The notes beneath the pieces are model-generated. The model saw only the letters and a list, made by a program, of their open reading frames with translations, made no database searches and had not been told where the DNA came from. From the NCBI RefSeq assembly GCF_011762185.1, contig NZ_JAASQJ010000005.1:310001-374000 (forward strand): DNA of 64,000 nucleotides, in the 5' to 3' direction. The stretch is from Dyadobacter arcticus. GTDB taxonomy: Bacteria; Bacteroidota; Bacteroidia; Cytophagales; Spirosomataceae. The position numbers and the translations under genes are program-made. This document shows, piece after piece, positions 16,765 to 25,919 of the stretch. Positions within the stretch are counted from its first letter, which is position 1. Every line of letters begins with the position of its first letter.

Positions 16765-18483
16765 CTATTCCATGATCAGTACTTTTTGTTGTAAAACCTT
16801 GCTATAATCCGACAACCTGACAATGTAAATGCCCGAAGAAGTGGTGTTCAGCGGAATGCTGACGGGGCCTTTCTTTCCACCAATGTCTTCTTTAAGGAAC
16901 ACCTGCCCGCTGGCCCCGACCAATTCCACAAACTGGAAAGGCTGGTCGAGAACGAGGTTCATTACGTTGTCGGTAATGAGTGAGGGCCTTATGAAATTTT
17001 CGGCGATTTCCTCCAATCCGGTATCTACCGCGATTATTTTCGAATATTCAAAGGCGTCGTCTGCATCGACCATTTTTAAGCGGTAATAGTTAATTCCCGC
17101 CACCTTATTTGTGTGTGAAAAATGATATTTGGCTCCTGAAATAGAATTGTCAGATGGTACCGTTCCGATATTCTCAAAACGTACTGCGTCCATGCTATGC
17201 TCAACTTCAAATGACCTTGAATTTTCTTCGGTTGATGTTTCCCAGGATAATTTCACCCCTTCAATTCCTTTTGAACCCGAGAAATTGATCAGCGTGACTG
17301 GCAGCGCAACGGAAGCAGTAATGGTGTAGATCGAGGCGCCAGTAACGGCATAAATCTCACCCGCTTCATCTTCGCCAATATCGACTACTCCGGTTAAATT
17401 GGAGGTTTCAAAATTTTCCGGCGTACCATCGCTTCGTATCTTATGGATCTGGCCGGAATATACATCTGTACCTATATAGTAACCATACATAAGCGGCCAC
17501 CTGGTGCCCCGGTAAACAATACCACCGATAACCGACTGGCCGCGCGCGGCCCCAGTTTGATAAGTATAGACCGGAAAAGTACATGCATCTCTCTCAGGGC
17601 ATATCGAACCGGATGGCAAACCGGGCGCGATTATTTCGCCTTCAAAACACCTCCATCCAAAATTTGCGCCACTCAAGTCCGATGCAGGCACATAATTGAC
17701 CTCTTCGCGTGCGCTCTGGCCGACATCACCAATCCAGATCGCATTGGTAAGTTTATCAAAACTCCATCTGAATGGGTTTCTCAATCCACTTGCATAGATC
17801 TCCGAAGCCGGGTTAGGGTTGGTGGAAGGGATCGCGTATTTTTTCTCAGCAGTCTCCGGCACATCCACGTCGATCCTGAGCAGCTTACCCAATAGTACAG
17901 CCGGGTTCTGAGCGTTGTTCGGTGGATCATTACCGCTTCCGCCATCGCCTGTTGATATGTATAAGTAATTATCCACACCGAAATGCATCTCACCGCCATT
18001 GTGATTGGTGTTCGCGCGGTGGTCTATCGCGAGAATTTGAACTCTGGTGGATGCAAGTGCGACATCCCCCGATGGCGTTGTAGCGGTATATCTGGCAACA
18101 ACCAGGTCTCTCAAATCATTGGTATAAAAAGTGTAGAAATATCCGTTTGTAGCAAAATCAGGGTGAAATGCAATGCTCAGTAATCCACCTTCTCCCGCAG
18201 GGAAAACCACTTGTCCACCACTATTCATATTTAAAAAAACAATGGGGGTAGTGAGTGCACCTGGTTTGAAAATTTTAATAACACCAGCACGCTCAGCAAC
18301 AAATATCCGGTTAGAACCGTCTCCCGCGTGTACCAGTTGCATAGCGGATGTTAAACCGGTAATGTAAGGTGTCCCGGTATTAAACTCAACATCCGGACTT
18401 TGCGAAAAAGTGCTGGTTATTGATAATGTATAAAGCAGGAGCGTAAAGCGAGCTGCCATAACTTGGTAAATAAAATTTCTCAT
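16765..18483 (-). CDS. Secreted PQQ-dependent glucose/sorbosone dehydrogenase-like protein with T9SS sorting domain
   Basis: A 572-residue secreted protein. After the signal peptide (FTLLLYTLSITSTFSQ) residues about 30-385 form a glucose/sorbosone dehydrogenase propeller with GGLLSIAFHPDFATNGYFYTFYTN, RANTNHNGGEMHFGVDNYLYISTGDGG and SGLRNPFRWSFD, motifs of soluble quinoprotein aldose dehydrogenases and Hhip-like proteins. The end (about 400-572) holds a fibronectin-like linker and a type IX sorting domain (GIYIVRLSDYSKVLQQKVLIME). The likely role is periplasmic or surface sugar oxidation with PQQ; the substrate is unknown. The ATG at 18483 is preferred over the upstream GTG. A hairpin terminator follows the stop. 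Confidence 0.87.
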   Translation of the reverse strand: MRNFIYQVMAARFTLLLYTLSITSTFSQSPDVEFNTGTPYITGLTSAMQLVHAGDGSNRIFVAERAGVIKIFKPGALTTPIVFLNMNSGGQVVFPAGEGGLLSIAFHPDFATNGYFYTFYTNDLRDLVVARYTATTPSGDVALASTRVQILAIDHRANTNHNGGEMHFGVDNYLYISTGDGGSGNDPPNNAQNPAVLLGKLLRIDVDVPETAEKKYAIPSTNPNPASEIYASGLRNPFRWSFDKLTNAIWIGDVGQSAREEVNYVPASDLSGANFGWRCFEGEIIAPGLPSGSICPERDACTFPVYTYQTGAARGQSVIGGIVYRGTRWPLMYGYYIGTDVYSGQIHKIRSDGTPENFETSNLTGVVDIGEDEAGEIYAVTGASIYTITASVALPVTLINFSGSKGIEGVKLSWETSTEENSRSFEVEHSMDAVRFENIGTVPSDNSISGAKYHFSHTNKVAGINYYRLKMVDADDAFEYSKIIAVDTGLEEIAENFIRPSLITDNVMNLVLDQPFQFVELVGASGQVFLKEDIGGKKGPVSIPLNTTSSGIYIVRLSDYSKVLQQKVLIME

Positions 18484-18594
18484 CACAGATCATTTAAGGT
18501 TTTCGGTTTGAAGTAGTAATTCTAATTCCATTCAAACTTATACTACAATTTTCATTCCCTACTCGCTTACCCTCTATCTAAAAATCAATAAAAA

Positions 18595-18614
18595 AGCCTC
18601 CCAACCCAGAGGCT
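18595..18614 (-). terminator. Rho-independent terminator of purM
   Basis: AGCCTC (18595-18600) and GAGGCT (18609-18614) pair around an 8-base loop. On the minus strand the stem is followed by a T tract (18594-18590). It lies 28 bp past the purM stop codon. Confidence 0.75.
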
Positions 18615-18642
18615 GAAAGGTTTTACAAAAATGGAACGACAA

Positions 18643-19809
18643 TTAATATGCGAATTCGCCAAATTCAGACCGGATCGTCAATTTTCTAGCATCAGCCCCT
18701 TCTACCCTTCCAATAACCTGAGCCTCGATTCCAAACGATTTTGATACCTCCACAACCCGTGGCGCTAGCTCCCTGGGCAGATAAATTTCCAGTCTGTGTC
18801 CCATGTTGAAAACCTTATACATTTCCTGCCAGCTGGTACCGCTTTCTTGTTGTATCAACATGAATAGAGGGGGAATGGGAAGCAGGTTGTCTTTGATAAT
18901 GTGAAGGTTATCAACAAAATGTAGAATTTTCGTCTGTGCCCCGCCGCTGCAATGTACCATGCCATGGATTTGCATCCGCATTTCATCAAGCAATGCCTTG
19001 GCCACAGGTGCGTAGGTGCGGGTTGGGGACAGAATCAGCTGTCCAACATTCAACGGCGTTCCTTCAACAGGATCGGTCAATTTTTTGCTCCCGCTGTATA
19101 TCAGGTCTTCACTTACTTCCGGATCAAAACTTTCGGAATATTTGCTCAGGTATTTATCTAAAATATCATGTCGGGCGGAAGTAAGCCCGTTACTTCCCAT
19201 GCCGCCGTTGTAAGTGTGCTCATAACTCGCCTGCCCATAGGAAGCCAGCCCAACGATCGCGTCTCCTGCCTGGATATTGGCATTATCAATCACTTCCGAA
19301 CGTTTCATTCTGGCAATCACCGTACTATTGACCGTTACCGTCCTCACCAGATCGCCTACATCTGCCGTTTCGCCGCCGGTGCTGTAAATTTCCACGCCAA
19401 AGCTGCGCAGCATTTCAAGGACTTCCTCGGCACCGTTGATAACTTCGGCGATCACTTCTCCAGGAATGCGGTTTTTGTTCCTGTCAATCGTTGAAGAATA
19501 GAGCATTGGACCCGTTGCGCCCACGCATAGTAGATCATCGGTATTCATCACGATGGCATCCTGCGCAATCCCTTTCCACACAGAAATATCGCCGGTTTCT
19601 TTCCAATACAGATACGCCAATGAAGTTTTGGTACCGGCTCCGTCCGCATGCATAATCGTGCAATAATCGGGATCGCCAGCGAGGGTATCGGGGACTATTT
19701 TGCAAAAAGCCTTAGGGAAAATACCCTTATCTATTTTTTCAATGGCCTTATGCACATCTTCCTTTGAAGCCGATACACCGCGCTGAAGATAACGGTCGGT
19801 AGTTTTCAT
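18643..19809 (-). CDS. purM: Phosphoribosylformylglycinamidine cyclo-ligase (AIR synthase)
   Basis: A 388-residue cytoplasmic enzyme of purine synthesis that closes FGAM to AIR with ATP. It has the AIR synthase fold signatures: RGVSASKEDVHKAIEKID, the ATP/substrate loop HADGAGTKTSLAYLYW, IAQDAIVMNTDDLLCVGATGP with the metal-binding acidic residues, and GGETADVGDLV. The C-terminal domain contains GMVHCSGGAQTKILHF in place of the common HITGGG motif; this longer, somewhat divergent form is usual in Bacteroidota. A TACTTTTG promoter box lies upstream and a clear terminator downstream, so it is a single-gene unit. Confidence 0.92.
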   Translation of the reverse strand: MKTTDRYLQRGVSASKEDVHKAIEKIDKGIFPKAFCKIVPDTLAGDPDYCTIMHADGAGTKTSLAYLYWKETGDISVWKGIAQDAIVMNTDDLLCVGATGPMLYSSTIDRNKNRIPGEVIAEVINGAEEVLEMLRSFGVEIYSTGGETADVGDLVRTVTVNSTVIARMKRSEVIDNANIQAGDAIVGLASYGQASYEHTYNGGMGSNGLTSARHDILDKYLSKYSESFDPEVSEDLIYSGSKKLTDPVEGTPLNVGQLILSPTRTYAPVAKALLDEMRMQIHGMVHCSGGAQTKILHFVDNLHIIKDNLLPIPPLFMLIQQESGTSWQEMYKVFNMGHRLEIYLPRELAPRVVEVSKSFGIEAQVIGRVEGADARKLTIRSEFGEFAY

Positions 19810-19851
19810 TTGAACGTCATTTGATTAAATATAGCACTTGTCACAAGGTCA

Positions 19852-19859
19852 CAAAAGTA
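19852..19859 (-). promoter_or_regulatory. TAnnTTTG promoter of purM
   Basis: The minus strand reads TACTTTTG about 43 bp upstream of the purM ATG, matching the -7 consensus. The remaining 209 bp to the next gene at 20069 are AT-rich and show no further recognisable element. Confidence 0.5.
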
Positions 19860-20068
19860 GGGAAAAAGGGCTTTCAACCTTTACTTTAACGAAAACAGTG
19901 CTACCTTACCGGTTCTCAATTAGTTACAAAAAATTTTAAAAAGTAATAAATTATTAAAATTTGATTTAAGCAATAAACGCCTTAACTTCAAAATTCTACG
20001 GTTTCAAAAGGTCAAAACCATAGGATCTATTGCCAAGCTAATAAGGACCTGTACCTCACAATAAGTGC

Positions 20069-20611
20069 ATGCATTTTTTGATTCGTTTAATAGCTGCGGT
20101 GACTGTTTTAATGGTCATTTCAGGGTCTATTAATATTTCCATTGCTAACAACAATGCCAGTGCTAATGCTGCCAGCAATTACTCGCCGACACCAAAGAAA
20201 ACAACCGCAGACAGCACCTATACCATCAAATCACTGGTTTCATTTGCCAATAAGCATCTGCACATTCCCTACCGTTCCGGCGGGACATCCAAACGCGGTT
20301 TCGACTGCTCGGGTTTTGTAAGGTATTGTTTTGATAAATGGAACATTGCGCTCCCGCATTCCAGCGCCGCACAAGCCGAGCACGGCGAAACAATTAAGCT
20401 GGACGATGCCAAGCCTGGTGACCTGATCTTCTTCAAAGGCGAAAGCGCCAAAAGCAGCCGCATCGGTCATGTGGGAATCATCACCGAAGTAGCACCCGGC
20501 TACGTAAAGTTCATCCATTCCGCATTCAAAGGTGGCATCCGATACGATTTGCTCAATGCTACTTACTACTCTAAGCGTTTTGTGGCGGTTCGGAGGTTGG
20601 TGGGGCGGTAG
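20069..20611 (+). CDS. NlpC/P60 (C40) cell-wall endopeptidase
   Basis: A 180-residue secreted peptidoglycan hydrolase. A signal/anchor segment (residues 5-27) precedes a low-complexity Asn/Ala/Ser stretch and the NlpC/P60 domain (about 52-178). The catalytic triad is visible: Cys80 in RGFDCSGFVRYCF, His134 in RIGHVGIITE and His150 in VKFIHSAF. Such enzymes cut the peptide stem of peptidoglycan, usually between D-Glu and the diamino acid. There is no extra SH3 or LysM targeting domain. It stands alone; the REP cluster starts directly after its stop. Confidence 0.92.
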   Translation: MHFLIRLIAAVTVLMVISGSINISIANNNASANAASNYSPTPKKTTADSTYTIKSLVSFANKHLHIPYRSGGTSKRGFDCSGFVRYCFDKWNIALPHSSAAQAEHGETIKLDDAKPGDLIFFKGESAKSSRIGHVGIITEVAPGYVKFIHSAFKGGIRYDLLNATYYSKRFVAVRRLVGR

Positions 20612-20613
20612 TA

Positions 20614-20750
20614 GCTTGCTTCGGCCAGTAGTCCCTAGCCGTCAGCTTAAGCTGCTTGCTCTGGCCAGTAGTCCCTAGCCGTCAGCTTAAGCTGACGGTC
20701 AACGAGAAGGAAGAGCGCGCCCTTCGCTAGCCGCCAGCTTAAGCTGACGG
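20614..20750. repeat. REP-like palindromes beside the RAYT transposase gene
   Basis: Two 40-bp direct repeats (20614-20653 and 20654-20693) differ only in two bases after GCTTGCT and share GGCCAGTAGTCCCTAGCC. Each ends in the first arm of a palindrome. The complete palindrome CCGTCAGCTTAAGCTGACGG is at 20679-20698, and a third copy with one mismatch, CCGCCAGCTTAAGCTGACGG, is at 20731-20750, touching the stop codon of the transposase gene. This is the usual arrangement of REP sequences processed by REP-associated tyrosine transposases. Confidence 0.8.
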
Positions 20751-21182
20751 TTAAGAATTAGGCTGCCAGCCGTATTTTTTTGTGAAGCGGTCAATTTCTT
20801 CTTTGAAAGTTTTTTTGGTATGATGTGCTTCCTGGTTTAAGATGTATTGCCGTACCCTTGCAATGTGTCTCTCACTGACACTCACCGCCCAATAGTCGTC
20901 CTGCCAAACGAATTTTTCTGAAGTAAGCTTATTTTGATTTATCCAGAAAGACGATTCTCCCTTGATTAGCCGGGCGACATCTGCTAAGGTTTGATCTCTC
21001 CCAAGAACGAATAAACAGTGCGCATGATCGCTATATCCATTGACGACATCGAGCCAGATATTTTTTTTCGCTGCGTTTTCTTTAATGTGAAGAAAAACTC
21101 TTTGCCTTATTTGACTATTTAGATAGGGCTTCCGGTACTTTGTACAGAAAACCATGTGTACCCACAGACTCGTCCAGCTCAT
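20751..21182 (-). CDS. REP-associated tyrosine transposase (IS200-like Y1 HUH family)
   Basis: A 143-residue protein of the IS200/RAYT Y1 transposase fold. The HUH metal site is His53-Ala-His55 in GYSDHAHCLFVL, and the catalytic tyrosine is Tyr113 in RVRQYILNQEAHH. The N-terminal strand WVHMVFCTKYRKPYL is the family signature. These enzymes nick and join single-stranded DNA at palindromic REP elements, and three such palindromes lie immediately downstream. No second gene (tnpB) and no terminal repeats of a full insertion sequence are seen, so it is better called RAYT than an IS element. All key residues are present, so it may be active. Confidence 0.85.
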   Translation of the reverse strand: MSWTSLWVHMVFCTKYRKPYLNSQIRQRVFLHIKENAAKKNIWLDVVNGYSDHAHCLFVLGRDQTLADVARLIKGESSFWINQNKLTSEKFVWQDDYWAVSVSERHIARVRQYILNQEAHHTKKTFKEEIDRFTKKYGWQPNS

Positions 21183-21323
21183 AGAAGATAGGTTTTATCA
21201 ATTAGACGTCGGTACCTCATTCAGGTCACACCATTTCCAAAATAATTTTATGAGTTAGATTCTCTCGCCCGAAAAATTTCATTTTACTACATTTTCAAAT
21301 GACGAAACCACCCGGATTGGCCG

Positions 21324-21331
21324 TAAATTTG
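21324..21331 (+). promoter_or_regulatory. TAnnTTTG promoter of argH
   Basis: TAAATTTG matches the -7 consensus and lies 37 bp upstream of the TTG codon at 21368. It is downstream of an in-frame ATG at 21299, which supports the later start for argH. Confidence 0.45.
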
Positions 21332-21367
21332 CGGGAAGGTTCACATCACAAAAACACCCGCTCCGTC

Positions 21368-22702
21368 TTGAAACTCTGGCAAAAGGAAAATACTGTTACT
21401 TCTGAAAAAATTGAAAAATTTACGGTTGGGAAAGACCGTGAGATGGATCTCTACCTGGCCGAATCTGATGTGCTGGGAAACCTGGCGCATGCGATGATGC
21501 TGGAAACGATTGGGTTGCTTACCTCGAATGAGCTGATTGCATTGAAAGACGAGCTCAAAGTGATCTATAGCGAAATTCAGAAAGGAGCATTTAGCATTGA
21601 GGATGGCGTAGAAGATGTGCATTCTCAGGTTGAGTTAATGCTGACCCGAAAACTGGGAGATACTGGCAAGAAAATCCATAGCGGACGGTCGCGAAATGAT
21701 CAGGTGTTGGTGGATATGAAGCTTTATACCAGAGCTAGATTATTTGAAGTGGTGCAGGCGACGGAAAAGCTTTTTAATGTATTAATCCAAAAATCAGAAG
21801 ATCATAAAAACGACCTGCTGCCTGGCTACACGCATTTGCAAATTGCAATGCCTTCTTCGTTTGGCTTGTGGTTTGGTGCTTATGCTGAGGGTTTGATCGA
21901 CGATATCATTCAATTGAATGCGGCATACCGGCTTGCAAACCGCAACCCACTGGGCTCGGGAGCAGGTTATGGTTCATCCTTTCCATTGAACCGTCAATTG
22001 ACGACGGATCTTCTGGGTTTTGAGGGAATGCATCACAATGTGGTTTACGCCCAAATGAGCCGCGGACGGACAGAGCAAGCTGCACTAACTGCCATTTCTT
22101 CATTGGCAGCAACGGTTTCAAGACTGGCAATGGACGTTTGCCTATACAATAGCCAGAATTTCAGTTTCATCATCCTGCCCGACGACCTGACAACTGGCAG
22201 CAGCATTATGCCGCACAAGAAAAACCCGGATGTAGCCGAATTGCTTCGTGCAAAAGCCAACAGGATGAAAGCATTACCGATGGAAGTAACCATGGTTTTG
22301 AGCAATCTTCCGTCGGGATATCATAGGGATATGCAGTTGTTGAAAGAAATCCTGATGCCTGCATTCGACGAAATCCTGGATTGTCTTGATATCGCCGCAT
22401 TCATGCTGGAAAATATGAAAGTGAAGCAAAACCTGCTCGACGATCCGAAATACGATTTGCTTTTCAGTGTGGAACGTGTGAATGAGTTGGTATTCAGCGG
22501 CGTACCCTTCCGTGACGCTTATAAACAGGTAGGATCTGAAATTGGTGATGGCAGCTATGTTCCGCCACGCAAACTCAAACATACCCACGAAGGAAGCATT
22601 GGAAACTTACAAACTGGGGAAATACGGGAGAGAATGCAGGCAGAGATTGCCGTATTCGGCTATGATAAAGTGCAGCAGGCTTTGGAAAAGCTGATTTTGT
22701 AA
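21368..22702 (+). CDS. argH: Argininosuccinate lyase
   Basis: A 444-residue enzyme of the fumarase superfamily that splits argininosuccinate into arginine and fumarate, the last step of arginine synthesis. It has the signature loop TGSSIMPHKKNPDVAELLR with the catalytic Ser, plus GRSRNDQVLVDMKLY and LPGYTHLQIAMPSSFG. I chose the TTG at 21368 because the protein then begins (M)KLWQKE, as in Bacteroidota relatives, and a promoter box lies between it and an upstream in-frame ATG at 21299; the ATG would add 23 residues without family similarity. argB lies convergently 95 bp downstream. Confidence 0.9.
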   Translation: MKLWQKENTVTSEKIEKFTVGKDREMDLYLAESDVLGNLAHAMMLETIGLLTSNELIALKDELKVIYSEIQKGAFSIEDGVEDVHSQVELMLTRKLGDTGKKIHSGRSRNDQVLVDMKLYTRARLFEVVQATEKLFNVLIQKSEDHKNDLLPGYTHLQIAMPSSFGLWFGAYAEGLIDDIIQLNAAYRLANRNPLGSGAGYGSSFPLNRQLTTDLLGFEGMHHNVVYAQMSRGRTEQAALTAISSLAATVSRLAMDVCLYNSQNFSFIILPDDLTTGSSIMPHKKNPDVAELLRAKANRMKALPMEVTMVLSNLPSGYHRDMQLLKEILMPAFDEILDCLDIAAFMLENMKVKQNLLDDPKYDLLFSVERVNELVFSGVPFRDAYKQVGSEIGDGSYVPPRKLKHTHEGSIGNLQTGEIRERMQAEIAVFGYDKVQQALEKLIL

Positions 22703-22797
22703 GTTTTACGACTGGCGACTTGAATATGGATGGGAAGGGAGATTTGGTCAAGTTTGAGGAAAAACCAGTCTTAAATCCAGGAACTGTATTCCTAAAC

Positions 22798-23583
22798 TTA
22801 CAACGTAATCACAGTCCCAGCCGATCCGATTGCCGCTTCCAGCAAATCATCCGCATGACAAATCGTAACCTGATCAACGCCAGCTTCCAATGCTGCAAAT
22901 GCATTATCCAGCTTTGGGATCATTCCTTTATTGATTGCTCCGGAGTTTTTATAGTTAGCGTACGATTCAGGATTGAGTGACGCAATCACCGCATCATCGT
23001 CGTCAGGGTTGGATAGTACTCCTTTTTTCTCAAAACAATATATCAGGTTGACTTTATAAGTTTTCGCCATTGCAACTGCTGTTGCCGAGGCCATCGTATC
23101 GGCATTGGTATTGAGCATTGTTCCTTCGGAGCTGTAAGTAAGCGGCGCGATGACGGGAATAAGGCTGCTATATAGTAAAGCATTGATTTGTTGATCGTTA
23201 ACGGCTTCTATATCTCCTACAAAGCCATAATCGATTGCTTTCACAGGTCTTTTGACAGAACGAATAATGCCTCCGTCAGCACCGGTAAGTCCGATCGCAT
23301 TACATCCGCCCGCTTGCAATTGCGCGACCAGATTTTTGTTCACCAATCCACCATAAACCATGGTGGCCACGTCCAGCATCGCCTTATCCGTAATCCTGCG
23401 ACCCTCTACCATTTGCGTTTCGATACCCAGTTTCGCTGCAATTTCGGTCGCCACTTTACCGCCGCCATGCACTAGTATTTTCGGTGCATTCAGTTTGATG
23501 AAGTCATTTAAAAAAGCGGAGCATACTTCAGGATTATCGATGACATTGCCTCCGATTTTTACGATATATAGCGTTTGGGACAT
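22798..23583 (-). CDS. argB: Acetylglutamate kinase
   Basis: A 261-residue amino-acid kinase that phosphorylates N-acetylglutamate in arginine synthesis. The N-terminal phosphate-binding motif YIVKIGGNVIDNP and the substrate loop KILVHGGGKVATEIAAKLG are clear. GLTGADGGII and MLNTNADTMASATAVAMAKTY complete the family pattern; the C-terminal nucleotide part has KGMIPKLDNAFAALEAGVDQVTI. The length is typical of the short, arginine-insensitive type. It is convergent with argH, so the two arginine genes are neighbours but not one operon. A TACCTTTG promoter box is at 23617-23624. Confidence 0.94.
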   Translation of the reverse strand: MSQTLYIVKIGGNVIDNPEVCSAFLNDFIKLNAPKILVHGGGKVATEIAAKLGIETQMVEGRRITDKAMLDVATMVYGGLVNKNLVAQLQAGGCNAIGLTGADGGIIRSVKRPVKAIDYGFVGDIEAVNDQQINALLYSSLIPVIAPLTYSSEGTMLNTNADTMASATAVAMAKTYKVNLIYCFEKKGVLSNPDDDDAVIASLNPESYANYKNSGAINKGMIPKLDNAFAALEAGVDQVTICHADDLLEAAIGSAGTVITL

Positions 23584-23616
23584 TCCAAAGGGATTTTAGG
23601 GTTTGGGTTAAAGCTG

Positions 23617-23624
23617 CAAAGGTA
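23617..23624 (-). promoter_or_regulatory. TAnnTTTG promoter of argB
   Basis: The minus strand reads TACCTTTG about 34 bp upstream of the argB ATG, a full match to the -7 consensus. Confidence 0.5.
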
Positions 23625-23721
23625 GCAGAAACGGTTATCGCCGGAAAAGGGAATTTTAATTGATGAATTTTTTTGGCAAAATTACGTTGCCTAACCAGGC
23701 ATTAAGTATTCCCACCAGCTT

Positions 23722-25818
23722 ATGAAACGCAGTATTCTCTTCCTATTAGGTATAGGTTTTTTCCTCCATTATGGCGCCATCGCCCAAATACAGAAAGCAA
23801 AAGCGCATTGGACTTACACATTTTCAAAACCCGAGGTAAAAAAAGGTGAAACCGTCGACCTGATTTTCACTGCAGTGATTGACAAAGACTGGTACCTCTA
23901 TTCCTCCGATTTCGATCCGGATCTGGGGCCGATGCTTACAAGTTTTGCTTTTGAGAAAAACAATACTTTTGAAGTGATTGGGAAACTAAAACCGCTGAAT
24001 CCTAAGACAAAATTTGAAGAAGCCTTTGGAGGAAATGTGCGGATTTTCGAAGTAAAGGGCGTTTTTAAACAAACCATTAAAGTACTTGCCGACAACCCCG
24101 TCATCAAAGGCGCCTCAGAGTACCAGACCTGCAGCCATGTTACCGGCCTTTGCATTCCAGGCAATGATGATTTTGAATTTAAAGGATTAAAGGTTGTTGC
24201 CGGTACCGTAACAAATGATACCCAGCCAACAGTCGGTGCTTCCACTCCTGCGGCTGATTCCTCGTCAAATGTTGCAGCTACTTCAACCGGTAATCTTGTC
24301 GATTCTGCGTCTACTGCGAAAACGGATGAATCCTACTCATCATCAAAATCAGCAGGCGCAACTTTAAATAAATCGCTAAGTTCTGAGGATCCTGCCGCTG
24401 GCAAATCGCTTTGGGGTTTTGCATTGGCCGCATTCTTGTCCGGTCTGGTTGCATTACTTACCCCCTGCGTTTTTCCGATCATCCCGATGACGGTGAGTTT
24501 TTTTACCAATCAGGAAAAGGGAAAGTTGAAAGCATTGATCTACGGCATTTCTATTATTTTAATCTATACACTGATAGGTACCGTCGTTTCAAGATTAAAC
24601 GGACCTGCGTTTGCCAATTTTCTGAGTACTCACTGGATTCCGAATCTGCTTTTCTTCGCCATTTTCTTTGTTTTTGGCTTGTCTTTTTTAGGTTTGTTTG
24701 AAATCGTATTGCCAAGTGGGTTCGTCAATAAGATGGATCAGAAGGCAGATCAGGGCGGATATGCCGGGGTTTTCTTTATGGCATTCACATTGGTACTGGT
24801 TTCATTTTCCTGCACGGGGCCTATTGTTGGAAGTTTGCTGGTAGCGTCTGCTGGAGGCGAAGTGGTGAAACCCATTATTGGCATGGCGTCGTTTTCAGCT
24901 GCATTTGCGATACCGTTTACATTATTTGCCCTTTTTCCTCAATGGTTAAAATCTTTGCCTAAATCTGGCGGCTGGCTTAATACCGTAAAAGTCATTTTAG
25001 GCTTTTTGGAACTGGCGCTTGCATTGAAATTTTTCAGCATTGCCGATCAAGTTTACCACTGGCGTTTATTGGACAGAGAAATCTATCTGGCATTTTGGAT
25101 CGTGATATTCGGTTTGCTAGGTTTCTATCTTTTAGGCAAAATCAGGACGCCGCATGATTCTCCGCTTGAAAAAGTAAGTGTTCCAAGATTGCTGCTGTCC
25201 ATTGTTACCCTCACGTTCGTAGTATATATGATCCCGGGCATGTGGGGCGCGCCTTTGAAAGCATTGGCTGGTTACCTGCCGCCACAGTCCACACTGGATT
25301 TTGACCTGAGCAAAAGATCCGCCGGAGTAGCTTCATCCGTTGCGCCTGGTGAAACCAGAAAGTACGCTGACCTTTTTCACTTACCTCACGAATTGGAGGG
25401 TTTCTTCGACTATAAAGATGCATTGGCATATGCTAAAAAAGTCAATAAGCCTGTTTTCATCGATTTCACAGGTCACGGCTGCGTAAACTGCCGCGAAATG
25501 GAAGCGAGAGTTTGGGTGGATCCCACTGTGCAGCAACGTCTGAGAACTGATTACGTGATCGTCGCGCTTTATGTGGATGATAAAACGGAACTACCGGAAG
25601 CGAGCTGGTACACTTCGAAATACGACAACAAAGTCAAAAAAACAATCGGCGCGCAGAATGCTGATTTGCAAATTGTAAAGTATAATAACAACGCGCAGCC
25701 GCACTATTGTCTGGTTGATCACGAAGGGAACTTGCTGGTGAAGCCCAAGAATTATGATTTGAATCCTGCAAATTTTGCGGCGTTTCTGGATAGCGGGAAG
25801 GCCGCGTTTGGGAAATAG
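23722..25818 (+). CDS. dsbD: Thiol:disulfide interchange protein DsbD-like
   Basis: A 698-residue membrane protein that carries electrons from cytoplasmic thioredoxin to periplasmic substrates. The order is: signal peptide (1-21), N-terminal DsbD-alpha-like domain (about 25-155) with a cysteine pair in YQTCSHVTGLCIPG, a Ser/Ala/Thr-rich linker (about 165-225), eight membrane helices (about 230-520) with the redox cysteines in LLTPCVFPIIPM and VSFSCTGPIVG, and a C-terminal thioredoxin-like domain with CVNC in FTGHGCVNCREME. All three redox modules are complete. It is divergent from argB and monocistronic. Confidence 0.93.
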   Translation: MKRSILFLLGIGFFLHYGAIAQIQKAKAHWTYTFSKPEVKKGETVDLIFTAVIDKDWYLYSSDFDPDLGPMLTSFAFEKNNTFEVIGKLKPLNPKTKFEEAFGGNVRIFEVKGVFKQTIKVLADNPVIKGASEYQTCSHVTGLCIPGNDDFEFKGLKVVAGTVTNDTQPTVGASTPAADSSSNVAATSTGNLVDSASTAKTDESYSSSKSAGATLNKSLSSEDPAAGKSLWGFALAAFLSGLVALLTPCVFPIIPMTVSFFTNQEKGKLKALIYGISIILIYTLIGTVVSRLNGPAFANFLSTHWIPNLLFFAIFFVFGLSFLGLFEIVLPSGFVNKMDQKADQGGYAGVFFMAFTLVLVSFSCTGPIVGSLLVASAGGEVVKPIIGMASFSAAFAIPFTLFALFPQWLKSLPKSGGWLNTVKVILGFLELALALKFFSIADQVYHWRLLDREIYLAFWIVIFGLLGFYLLGKIRTPHDSPLEKVSVPRLLLSIVTLTFVVYMIPGMWGAPLKALAGYLPPQSTLDFDLSKRSAGVASSVAPGETRKYADLFHLPHELEGFFDYKDALAYAKKVNKPVFIDFTGHGCVNCREMEARVWVDPTVQQRLRTDYVIVALYVDDKTELPEASWYTSKYDNKVKKTIGAQNADLQIVKYNNNAQPHYCLVDHEGNLLVKPKNYDLNPANFAAFLDSGKAAFGK

Positions 25819-25852
25819 CCCATCAATTCCCGGCGTATCTATTACGACTAAC

Positions 25853-25884
25853 AAAAAAATCCCGCCCCCGAATATCAGGAGCGG
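25853..25884 (-). terminator. Rho-independent terminator
   Basis: CCGCCCC (25862-25868) pairs with GGAGCGG (25878-25884) with one mismatch. On the minus strand the stem is followed by seven T (25859-25853). It lies 35 bp beyond the stop of the 25920 lipoprotein gene. Confidence 0.65.
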
Positions 25885-25919
25885 CTTTGACTTTCAATAC
25901 AAATAACAGCAAAACTCGA

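Noticed and set aside
20751..21182. A full IS200/IS605 insertion sequence
   Set aside because: There is no tnpB gene and no pair of element ends; the REP palindromes beside it fit a RAYT gene better.
22720..22980. An 86-codon plus-strand frame downstream of argH
   Set aside because: It runs antisense through argB and shows no domain or composition of a real protein.
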